A DNA stretch of 64,000 nt from Ichthyophis bannanicus (taxonomy: Eukaryota > Chordata > Amphibia > Gymnophiona > Ichthyophiidae): assembly GCA_033557465.1 (NCBI GenBank), contig CM066034.1, forward strand, positions 416,494,159 to 416,558,158, in the 5' to 3' direction. Made by a program: the position numbers and the translations under genes. Under the pieces are notes generated by a model, which had not been told where the DNA came from, did not search any database, and worked only from the letters and a program-made list of their open reading frames with translations. The stretch's first letter is position 1; each line of letters opens with the position of its first letter. This document shows positions 11,918 through 20,619 of the stretch, in pieces.

Positions 11918-12772
11918 GTGCACAGAGTGCAATATCCACAGGGACCAGCTAGAGGGAGCATGACTACGTTCAGAGAGACTGAAGGGCCACGCCCAGCTGG
12001 TCAACAGCTCCTGACAAACAGTTCACATTCCTCAAAGGCAGGAGTCCTTTATAAGGAGAGGAAGGAAGACTGGAAGGGGAGGTCACAAGGAGCTAACGGA
12101 GAACCACCAGGAGCTAAAGGTGAACCAGTCCAGGCTAAGAGAGGATCTCCTCGAGCTAAAGAAGGACTGGCTCAAGCAAAAGGAGGACCGGGTCAAGCTG
12201 GAGAGAAAGCTGTTAGCTGGCAGAGGAGAAAGCACTACACTGATTACAATCAGGAACCAAAGGAGTATCAGTTGGGAAAGCAGAGCCAGGCTGAGCAGGG
12301 AAGCCAGGAATTGGGCTGTTGCAGAAGCAGGCACTTTCCAGGAGAACTGATTCCAAGCTTGAAAGGTAAATTAAACTTTCAAAGAAATAATTGGCACCAT
12401 CCTTCTGACTGTGGGAAGCAAGTGAAGGAAGAAAACCTCTCGTCCTCATGCTGCTGCAATACAAGGTATGCTAATTACATTCCTAGGAGGAAAGCTGTAC
12501 CTTTTAAAAGTTCTTTTGAAGGTAGTGTAAAACCTTTGAGAAGAGAAAGCACAGCTACTCCTAATTTAACACGTGGCCAACGCTCCAGGCTAGGGGCAAG
12601 ACACTGGCAAGTACTTCAGGAGATATATAAACCTCCAGAACATTTTATCCAAGAAGCTGATGGCACAGAGCTAGACATATCTTGTCCAGAGCCGATGCAA
12701 GTGGAACTGGCAGAGCAGTTATCAGGAGAGGAGATGGATTGCTCATTGTGTGTTTCCTCTAGCATTTGCTAA
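11918..12772 (+). CDS. Uncharacterised E1 protein (284 aa), open frame
   Basis: I do not recognise the protein. The frame starts 69 bp from the element's left end, the same position as in E2 (68 bp), and is free of stops for 284 codons. It is hydrophilic, with no signal peptide or membrane segment. Residues ~50-100 are a low-complexity G/K/E/Q-rich repeat. The C-terminal third aligns loosely with E2: a basic RGQRSRL patch, an acidic DGTELDI stretch, and a closing EEMDCSLC that parallels PMECNLC in E2. A shorter frame at 12120-12350 overlaps it and reads as a leucine-rich coiled coil (LREDLLELKKDWLKQKEDR), so a frameshifted ancestor is possible. A structural (gag-like) or LTR-encoded accessory role would be guesswork. 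Confidence 0.5.
   Translation: MHRVQYPQGPARGSMTTFRETEGPRPAGQQLLTNSSHSSKAGVLYKERKEDWKGRSQGANGEPPGAKGEPVQAKRGSPRAKEGLAQAKGGPGQAGEKAVSWQRRKHYTDYNQEPKEYQLGKQSQAEQGSQELGCCRSRHFPGELIPSLKGKLNFQRNNWHHPSDCGKQVKEENLSSSCCCNTRYANYIPRRKAVPFKSSFEGSVKPLRRESTATPNLTRGQRSRLGARHWQVLQEIYKPPEHFIQEADGTELDISCPEPMQVELAEQLSGEEMDCSLCVSSSIC
12120..12350 (+). CDS. Alternative-frame coiled-coil segment within E1 (76 codons)
   Basis: In the frame offset from the 284-aa frame, this segment has regularly spaced leucines and alternating K/E/R (LREDLLELKKDWLKQKEDR), as in a coiled coil. The overlapping part of the 284-aa frame is low complexity, so this frame could be the ancestral one locally. Not resolvable from two copies. 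Confidence 0.25.
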   Translation: MNQSRLREDLLELKKDWLKQKEDRVKLERKLLAGRGESTTLITIRNQRSISWESRARLSREARNWAVAEAGTFQEN

Positions 12773-14322
12773 GCAGAAATATAAGGAAAATGTTGCTTCA
12801 AGCTGGAAGCTGTTTTTGAGCATTACCGTGAAGGTTAACAGTTTCTCCTTAAGCACCGAGTTTCTTTCATTCCTGAAGTTAAGGACATTTACTTTCAGTT
12901 GTAACCATTTTTGAACCCATGCGTAAAGGGAATAAATGCCTTTTTCACCCCACCACTCTGCTTTCATGGATTTCTTTAAGGATTGGAGTTAAGAGCCACT
13001 AAGACCAAGTTCTCCTTGGCTCTTAAAGGACCCTCCTATCTCAATAATAAAATTTTGTGTCCCACCTGCCCTGGCGACCATTGGCCACCAGGGCGGTGCA
13101 CGACAATATACCTGAAGAAAGTTTTGTCGCCACCCTTAACATCTTTAGCCATCTTTTCCTCTGCCTTTGATTTTGCTATCCTTATTTCTCTTTTTGACTC
13201 TTTGAGTTTGATCCTGTATTCATTTCTGTGTTCTTCTGTTTGCAAGCTTTTGAATTTTGTGTTTTTTGCCTTTATTTGAGCAGCCCCTTCTTTGGAAAAC
13301 CAAATAGGTTTCCTTCTCCTCTTATTTTTGTTTACTTTTTTAACATGTTTGTCCATTGTCCCTTTTATTGCCACCTTTAGTTTATCCCATTGCAATTCCA
13401 CTTCCTTTATCTCCTTCCACCCTGTCATCTTCTCCTTTAGGTACTTGGCCATTTTATTGAAGTCAGTGTTTTTTGAAGTTTAGGACTTTGAGTTTGCTAT
13501 GTTTGGTCTGTACCCTGGCTTTTATCTCAAACCACACTGTGTAATGATCGCTGTTGCTCACAGGGGTACTCATGCAGACATTTGACACGCTATCACCGTT
13601 GGTGAGCACTAAATCCAGCGTTGAGCTTTTCCTGGTTGGTTCCATGACCATTTGTCTAAGTGATGCATCCTGGAGAGCATCTACAATTTTTTTGCTTCTT
13701 TCCAGATGTGCAGAAGGAGTAATCCAATCTACATCAGGTAGATTAAAGTCACCCAAAATGATTACTTCCCCCTTTGTGGCTATCTTGGCAATATCTTTAA
13801 TCAAATCATTATCTATCTCTTCAATTTGAGTCGGAGGTCTGTAGACTACAGCAGTATGGATGACAGTGCCATCTCCTCTTTCCAACACAATCCAGAGTGC
13901 TTCTTCTTTTCCCCATGCCCCCTGCATTTCAGTAGCTTTAATATTGCCTCTGACATACAAGGCCACTCCTCCTCCCCTTCCATTCTCTCTGTCTCTTCTG
14001 AATAGATTATAGCCAACTATGGCCACATCACAATCATGCGATTCATTGAACCATGTTTCTGTAATGGCCACAATGTCCAAATCCACTTCCACCATTAGGG
14101 CTTCCAGGTCCAGAACATTGTTGGCTAAACTTCGAGGATTTGTGCTCATTGCTTTCCAGCATTTACCTGGCTTGTGTGTATTTTGCATTGATTTTGTTCT
14201 GCCCACATCTTCCCACTTGTTTATGATGTGTGGTTTGAAAGTGTGGCTGTTTCTGATATTATTCTTCTTTTGCAGGTGGTGGCGTGCCGGTCTTGACCTT
14301 CCACATCTGTCACCCCCTTTTC

Positions 14323-14700
14323 CTAGTTTAAATGCATATCCACATAGTGCCTGAATTTTTCACTTAAGATTCTTTTCCCTGCTACAGAGAGATGTAGTTC
14401 ATCAGCACCGTATAGTCTCTTGATGGTCCACCTGTTTCCCCAGTCACCAATAAATCTGAATCCTTCTTGTTTGCACCAGGTCTGGAGCCATGTATTAAAG
14501 CTGTTAATGTGATGCAGCCTTTTTGTCCCCTTACCAAGAAGAGGCAGAACCTCTGAGAATGCAACAGTGTTCACAATGGGCTTGAGTTTCTCTCCCAGAG
14601 ATTGGAAGTCCTTTTGGACTGTAGAGGCACTGTTTCTAGCCAGGTCATTTGTGCCCAAGTGGATAACAACATCAAGTTTGGAGTGTTCACTTTTTGTGCT
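14323..14700 (-). pseudogene. CR1 ORF1 C-terminal remnant (SGNH/GDSL esterase-like)
   Basis: The reading is VIHLGTNDLARNSAS..., then KLKPIVNT and near the end DELHLSVAGKRILSEKF. GTND corresponds to the third conserved block of SGNH hydrolases and D..H in DELHLS matches the catalytic Asp-His pair. CR1 ORF1 proteins are known to carry an esterase domain of this kind. The N-terminal half, including the serine motif, was lost by 5' truncation at about 14700. Confidence 0.7.
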
Positions 14701-14847
14701 AAGTACACCCCTTTAGTCACCATTACACTCGTATTACCCAATATATTAGAGAAAATACGAGAAAATAAGACATATTAGATGTTACAAATATCATATTATT
14801 ATTATTGTACATTTAATTACATAAACACACAGTCTTACACACAACCA

Positions 14848-16731
14848 CTAACCTATGAAAATAGTGCAACTTGTTCGATGATGAAGCGATGAAGATGAAG
14901 AGATGTACTGTACAGCAAAGAAGAGCAAGGTTACTACTCCTTCAGTAAGAGAGTCTTCAGGCGGTGCAGTATCTTCAGCAGGTGCGTCGTCATCTTCTTC
15001 TGCTGAAGGAGGACTAGGCATAGGCAGTGGGTCTCTGGGTGCGCGGCTGAAGAACATTGTGATAGGCAGTTGCTGGCGCTGTCTTTTCATATGCTTTTGT
15101 AGGGTTCCATCGCTCCATCAAGTGCATTCCGGAACCGCAATGCACGCATCATTTGTGGGTCCCATTCGCCAATCATTTCCTGTACTTCCTTAATAGTTCT
15201 CACCACTTGCGAGAGACGCACAAGTGTAAGGGCCAACTTCCTCCTCCTGACCCCCAGGAACCTCTGGCTGCTCTTCCTCCTCCTCCTCACTCGCAGACTT
15301 AGTCATCTCCACCAGATCCTCATCAGTTAAAGGATTCGACTGTATCTCCAGCAACTCATCCACGTCATTGCAGGTCATATCCGCGAAACCATCTCCTTCT
15401 AGTATCCGGGCTAGCCTAACTGCCTTATCCACTGCCGAGTTGATTATAACTTCTGGGGTGAATCCACTGTAGTCGTGGACAATTTCAGGCCACAACTTCT
15501 TCCAGCTGGCCTTCACGGTCTCCATCTTCATATCCGTCAACGCAGCCTGGATGTTCTTCAGACAGGTCGTGATGGTATACTGCCACCAGTACTCCTTCAG
15601 CAAGAAGTTCTCCTCAATGTCCATGCCTTCGATGAGGTGCTGCAGGGTGTTTCACGTGTAGAGGGCCTTGAACGCATGAATAACGCCTTGATCCATGGGC
15701 TGGATCAGCGAAGTGGTGTTGGGAGGAAGTAACTCGATCCGCACACCGTCGTAGGATAGGTCTTGCGCATGACCTCCAGCATTGTCCATGAGGAGAAGGA
15801 CATTAAACTAGAGTCCCTTCTCCGCGAGATACAGCTTGACTTGGGGGATGAAGCACTCGTAGAACCAGTCTTATGATAGCTGCTTTGTGATCCAGGCCTT
15901 GCCGTTGTGCATCCAATGCACTGGCAGCAGGTTCTTGTTTTTATTCTTCAGGGCCATAGGGTTCTTGGCCTTGTAGATAAAGGCAGGCTTGAGCAAAAAT
16001 CCCTCAGCATTTCCAAACATAACGATAGTCACGCGATCCTTATACGCCTTGAAGCCACGGACCTTGGCCTCATCCTTGAAAATGAATGTCTGGGAAGGCA
16101 TTCTTTTCCAGAACAGTCCTGTTTTGTCCATATTGAACACCTTTTCTGGATGATACTCGCCCTCCTCAAGGATCTTCTGGAACATGTTGTTCACGTAGTC
16201 CTCTGCTGCAGGCTGGTCAGCAGAGGCAGCTTCTCCGTGGAGAAAGACACTCTTCAGATGATACCTCTTCTGGAACGTCTTGAACCAACCCTTGCTCGCC
16301 GTAAAATCCATGAACATTGCAGAAGAGGGTCCTGGTTGAGGTTCGTCCACCGTAAAGCTCAGATAGAGCTGCCTCGCCTTCTCCCTGATGACCAGCGAAT
16401 CCAACGTAATGTTTTTCTTGCGGCTGTCGCTGATCCAAATGTCTAGGGCAGACTCCGTTTTCACTATGAACTTATTACGACTTGTCACGACGCGCATTGC
16501 TTCCTTGTTGAAAGAGACAGTAGCCGTTGCACGGATGTTCTTTTCATCTTTACAGATGGAGCGAACGGTAGACTCATTCAAGTCGTAATGGCGGGCAACC
16601 TCCACGATTTTCTTGCCATCTTTGATCATATCCAAGAGTTTTATCTTCTCATGGATGGTAATCATCTTCCTCCGGTGCTTAGTTTCATCGTCAGAAGGCT
16701 TAGAAGAAGCAGCACATTTAGGAGCCATCAT
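14848..16731 (-). pseudogene. Tigger transposase, broken
   Basis: This would cut and paste Tigger DNA. Reading from 16731 (MMAPK, a better start than the upstream in-frame M at 16767), the order is as follows: a pogo-type helix-turn-helix N-terminus (EKIKLLDMIKDGKK...NESTVRSI), a CENP-B-like second DNA-binding domain (FTASKGWFKTFQKRY near 16285), then a DDE/D catalytic core. Catalytic acidic positions are visible in FNMDKTGLFWK near 16130, LLLMDNAGGH near 15790 and QPMDQGVIHAFK near 15700. In-frame stops sit near 15873, 15813 and 15656; the last is compatible with CGA to TGA. The acidic C-terminal tail continues through two frameshifts (about 15240 and 15090) to RQRQQLPITMFF, a typical Tigger ending. 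It is inactive. Confidence 0.88.
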
Positions 16732-17110
16732 GGAGCTTAGATAAAGGTTCTCAGAAATCGCCAACACTTACAAGAGCAAAAATGCTACTGATGCGTATCT
16801 ATGTAGAAGCGCGTATTAGAGAAACACGCTCTGATTTGGCTTGGTTTCACCACACCTGATTTCAAACACACACAAGGAGTGGTCGAGTGGCTGCACCTGG
16901 CGTTGAAGGATTTGCGGGGGTGCTTGAATACATGGGCCTACAGTCCATATGTACAGTAATTTAAATTTTAATTGTAATACAGGTGTGTATAATTGACTCA
17001 GACAACCGAGCGCACGCTGTATCATTTTCACTGTCTTGATCAACTTTTTAATGAATATATTTGAAAAAAACGCGATAGAGTGAAGCCGCGAAAGTTGAAG
17101 TGCGAAGTGG

Positions 17111-17123
17111 CAAGGGACGACTG
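17111..17123 (-). repeat. Tigger right terminal inverted repeat
   Basis: CAAGGGACGACTG followed by TA is the complement of the left end. Matching is strong only for the outer ~13 bp. Confidence 0.85.
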
Positions 17124-17125
17124 TA

Positions 17126-18094
17126 TATCTATGTATGTACACAGCCTTGCAACTTGCATGATGCCTGCCTCCATAATTCAGTTACAGTGATGTACATTTT
17201 TCAGGGCAAAGATGGAACGATCTCAGAAGGCACCTAGACATACCTCTCTTCACTGCTGACACTCCCTCCAATTTTTGGACGTCTGCTCTTGATGTAACAA
17301 ATTTTTACTAGATGTCTCTTCTAAAATGTCATTTCACACTTTTGAATCTAGTCCCAGAAATTACTCCAAAATGACATTAGTATCAAAATGGAGAAATTCC
17401 TGGGGGAGGGGAGAGGGTGGAGGGAGATAGATTTCAAATAAGGAATAAGCAGTTAATGCAGTATACGGTCACCTGACAATCCTGTCATTTCTCACTCATC
17501 TTTTGGATTTTCAATAAATTAACTAGTTCATCAGACTCTTCAAAAGATCAGGTACTATATCTGATTCTTGCCAGATTAGCCCCTGTGTCATGCAACTTTA
17601 ATCTGAATGCCCAGAATTGTTTCCTGCACTAAGCAATAGACTGTGCAAGATCATTTAGAAACAAAACTATTCCTCTTCATGCAAGCTCCAAAGCTTTAGA
17701 TTTTCCTTATGCTAGTATTTAAAGGGCTTATGGATATCTGAATACTCTTTCCAAGATTAGCCTCAGATAACAGGAGGCAGGGCTGGTGCCAGGGCATTAT
17801 CTTCTCCTGCAAGGCTCAGTAGTGCCCCCATCTATGCCAATAACCTAATATTTCACAGCTGTTTGGTATAAACTTAAGATTATATTTAGAATCAAGTCTT
17901 CGTTCTTAAGCAAGCACTGTGAGAATGAAACCATACCAAAGTAACTTTCTATGCAATCTCAAACATAATCATAAATCTTAGCATGCTGCCAAACCAGATG
18001 CAGAATGTGCTGATGCTACCACCAACAAACTAGATTACAAAAAGAAAACAATTATGCAAATATTGAATTATACTGAAGATGAAAATTACAGATG
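17126..18094. other. Unassigned DNA with a MITE scrap
   Basis: No coding frame is visible. CAGGGCTGGTGCCAGGGC at 17778-17795 matches the terminus of the MITE at 18103-18347, so about 70 bp from 17778 are probably a truncated relative. Confidence 0.5.
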
Positions 18095-18102
18095 ATAAAC
18101 TT

Positions 18103-18347
18103 CAGGGCTGGTGCTAGGGTTTCTAGTGCTCCCCTGCAATCTATAAAGTGGTTCTCTCCTTCCTCATTAGCCAGTGACCCGTGACTACACCCACAATACT
18201 GTTTCTTTTATATTTTGCCATTTTATTTTTATCATCTTTTAAAATATTCATTTCCTAATTTTTTATTTTTCAGGATTTTGGTGGCCCCTCCAAAAGTCGG
18301 CACCCCCCTGCCAAACTTGCTTTGCTCACTATGTTGTGCCAGCCCTG
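18103..18347. mobile_element. hAT-type MITE, 245 bp
   Basis: The left end CAGGGCTGGTGCT and right end TTGTGCCAGCCCTG form terminal inverted repeats (CAGGGCTGG perfect). Flanking 8-mers are ATAAACTT (18095-18102) and ATGAACTT (18348-18355), a duplication with one mismatch. CAGGG termini and 8-bp TSDs are typical of hAT elements. It is non-coding and would need a transposase in trans. Confidence 0.8.
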
Positions 18348-18394
18348 ATGAACTTCTCTTAAAAATTGCTTTTTGACAGAGGAACAAATATATA

Positions 18395-18640
18395 TCTGGG
18401 AGGAGGAGTGGCTCAGTGGTTGGGACAGGTTACCTCAGGCCAGAAGGCCAGGGGTTCAATTTCCACATGGGGACAAGGCCACTCCTCATAGCCTTGGGCA
18501 AGCCACCCAACCCTCCATTGCCTCAGGTACACTAAGATTGTGAGCCCTTCAGGGACTAGGGAATAAAAAAGTACCTGTTAGTATACATGTAAAAACCACA
18601 CTGATTCTAAAGAGTACAGTATAAATAAAATAAATATCTA
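18395..18640 (+). mobile_element. tRNA-derived SINE with L2-like tail
   Basis: A-box-like TGGCTCAGTGG at 18409-18419 and B-box-like GGTTCAATTTCC at 18453-18464 form a Pol III promoter. The body contains cttgggcaagccaccc and agattgtgagccc, and the tail ends in ATAAATAAAATAAAT near 18636. The region with tgtgagcccttcagggac resembles the end of the L2 at 56.48 kb, suggesting mobilisation by L2 enzymes. Confidence 0.8.
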
Positions 18641-18644
18641 TCAT

Positions 18645-19590
18645 ATGAACACTGCTCTGGAACATTCAACAAAAGAAACATGAATGGCTCTTTTTCTTGG
18701 TCCATCAGAGCTTTCCCTCTTCTGGTCCCAATAGTAACCTTGCTATCCAGCTTTAGGCTAACTGGTGCCTTGAGTGAAAACTGAAATTGGTCTCTCCTCT
18801 CAGTGGTGGTAGTTCTGGCACAAGGTTCCCTCCTTCCATTGTGTTGGTGGCTCCGACATAGCATTTTTCTCTCTCCTTCTCCTCAGCATCCCTTTCTCTT
18901 TCTCTCCAACCTCCGCTGAGCTTCATTATTTATGCTGGGCTGCAGTGACAAAGAAGCAGGCTTAATTGGGTCAACTGGCTGGAGAGGTTCCCCCTTGGAT
19001 TAAGGATGACTTGGAGGGTAGGGGAATTGTTGCAATTGCTAGGCTAAAGGAGTTGAAAGGGGATAAAAATATTGGCAGCCCCAATGCATCCCCCTTATGC
19101 ATGAATTACAGGAGCTCAGATGCCCCAACATAACTTGCATCCACACACCCCTTGCACTCAACACATGCATGCACACACACACTTGTACATTTGTACACCT
19201 GAAAACATCTTCAACCCCCCAAACACACCACACCTAACTATTCATTACCTGTGCAGTAATGCAGTCTCACCTACCCATCCACCTAGATCCATTCTGTTAG
19301 ATACCAACCCAAATCCACCAATCACAGACACCTGTGCACCCATCCTAGTGCTCACTTATGACTTGCACACATGGACCCAACTTGTAGAAATCTCCTACTC
19401 AGTCAGACTCAGTACTCAGACTACCATGCAGTCTCACTCACACACACAAGCACACACACAAATACAGACATTCAAATCCACTCACTTAATCACAGACACC
19501 ATTGCACTTATGCACCTGAAACTCCTGATGTACTGAAACAGGATTAGACGTTGGAGGCAGGGGCTATGGGTAGGAGGACAGAGAGCCTAC
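18645..19590. other. Non-coding; CA-rich patch
   Basis: No gene is recognisable. From about 19130 to 19500 the plus strand is rich in CA/CAC words (cacacacaca near 19170 and 19440). Any frames through it are low-complexity. Confidence 0.5.
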
Positions 19591-19599
19591 AAACTCTAC

Positions 19600-20285
19600 T
19601 CTTAATCTGCCCTTTTCTTGCCCTTTAGATAATCCCTTCTATCTCACCTACATCTCCTCTCACTCTCCCACCATAGGCTCACCCTCTCCTCCAGACTCAG
19701 TCACTCATCCATCCTACCCAATGGCTGCAATCCTTCCCCATACTGAACCCCTCCTCAAGCTTATCTCTTTTCTCTCACTCTTCTCTAGATTCATCCACTC
19801 TCCCCATCCCCACCCCCACCCAAGTAACCCTTATTCTCATCTCTTCAAGGCTCATCCTTCTCTTTCATTCCTCACTTCCAGGTTTACCTCTCTAAATTAA
19901 TCCCTTCTTTCAGCTACTACAACTATCATTCTTTTTTAATGTGTCTTCATTCCAGATTCATTCCCTCTCAGCACTCCCTCTATTGCTTTCCCCGAACTCA
20001 ACCATTCATCTCCTTTCCCCCATCTATGCTCACCCCTTCTTCTGATCTCTCATACCCTCTTTCCACCACTGTTCATCCCCTCATTGTTTCCTCTCCCCAG
20101 AATCAACCACTTATCCACTCACTTTCAGGTCCCGAGGTTAACCGTCCCCACTTACTTCCTATTCCCCCTACCCCATGTCAAGCATCTTCCCTATCTCTTC
20201 CCTTCCCCAAATGTGGTCCATCTTCTCCCATGTCTCTTCCCCCACCCCATAGTCAAGCATTTTCCTGTAGTAATGGAAAAATGCA
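19600..20285 (+). repeat. Pyrimidine-rich degenerate tandem repeat
   Basis: The plus strand is almost purely C/T with recurring variants of ccagattcatccactctc (near 19690, 19787, 19850, 19952, 19995, 20097), spaced very roughly 40-100 bp. Periodicity is decayed. Confidence 0.5.
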
Positions 20286-20619
20286 GAAACGGTTCTTGCC
20301 AGTGGTGAGGCTTTTAAATACAAAATAAAACCTGCCAAACCTTATGAGAAATGACCTAAAAGGATTTAGTTACACCAATGTAAACATATCTGGGCTTACC
20401 TTGCAGGCTCAAAGCAGGGTTATAACTGAGTCTAAGCATATTCCTGAGGCCTTCTTTCTCCAAGTTTTAGCCTCTTTTCTTCCTACTGGGTTTTAACTTG
20501 TAAGTTCTTTTTTGGGCCTCATCCTTCCCTCTGTATTCCATAGCTATAACCTTGTTAAGGTGGGTTAGCCTTAAGGAAGAAAAGGGACACCTTTTCTTTG
20601 TAGAGAGTCCCTTGGTATT

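Larger units (their letters stand above)
11849..13105 (+). mobile_element. E1: ORF-bearing LTR-like (or unclassified) element with 4-bp TSD, 1257 bp
   Basis: CR1 codons for FRYI-RERKK are interrupted exactly here. The left end is TGTCATGCAGCG and the right end, reverse-complemented, is TGTCGTGCACCG (10 of 12 match), with ATAT on both sides (11845-11848, 13106-13109). A second member, E2, lies at 46707-49100. The first ~115 bp align between them through shared words such as TGTCAT, CCTGTTT, GAAAAGATG-type and CAGAGGG/CTAGAGGG blocks. TG...CA ends with 4-bp duplications fit a solo LTR of an ERV/gypsy-type element, or a Ginger-like DNA transposon. No PBS, polypurine tract, transposase or second LTR was found. 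AATAAA occurs at 12931. Confidence 0.7.
10135..14206 (-). pseudogene. CR1 ORF2 (endonuclease-RT), split by E1 and frameshifts
   Basis: Endonuclease: TNPRSLANN near 14125, ITETWFNESHD near 14050, GGGVALYV near 13970, ILGDFNLPDVDW near 13750 and SDHYTVWFEI near 13545. After a frameshift near 13455 the K/R-rich linker reaches DKTFFRYI, where E1 interrupts codons at 13105/11849. The RT resumes with MGPDGIHPRI near 11580, NYRPVSLTSVAGKVMEE near 11400, GRSCQTNLIEFFDW near 11290, YLDFSKAFDTVPHRRL near 11190, GVPQGSVLGP near 11020 and an intact FADD near 10945. A second frameshift near 10830 precedes the C-terminal domain (LGCIQREI, VRPHLEYCVQF, RGDMIQTFKYLK, FFTERVVDAWN). The YADD-type site is intact but the frame is not. 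Confidence 0.88.
9950..14700 (-). mobile_element. CR1 LINE inserted in Tigger, 5'-truncated in ORF1, itself interrupted by E1
   Basis: The 3' end is at the low coordinate. The tail repeats a tatgta/tatgt word near 9950-9967, resembling the octamer repeat of CR1 tails, and the 3' UTR includes gaccagcctggtccatccag. Coding blocks run ORF1 remnant (14700-14323), ORF2 endonuclease (14206-13463), linker (13452-13110), RT (11848-10842) and C-terminal domain (10758-10135). The 1257-bp E1 sits between linker and RT. The copy at 56.6-64 kb belongs to the same subfamily, as shown by matching ORF1 and endonuclease text. Confidence 0.9.
9791..17123 (-). mobile_element. Tigger-type (pogo/Tc1-mariner) DNA transposon, interrupted by CR1
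   Basis: The left end reads CAGTCGTCCCTCG and the right end, reverse-complemented, reads CAGTCGTCCCTTG. These are typical Tigger termini, each flanked by TA (9789-9790 and 17124-17125), the expected 2-bp duplication. A pogo-type transposase pseudogene lies on the minus strand. The element holds a CR1 from about 9950 to 14700. Removing it leaves about 2.6 kb, normal for Tigger. The left internal segment ends ...catgaaataaca and Tigger-like sequence resumes with cccctttagtcacc near 14708, so the CR1 landed inside a pre-existing Tigger. Confidence 0.9.

Noticed and set aside
12045..12060. TATA-like tttataag in E1, with a counterpart near 46921 in E2
   Set aside because: Tempting as an LTR promoter, but it lies inside the conserved reading frame (LYK codons in both), so it is not independent evidence for an LTR.
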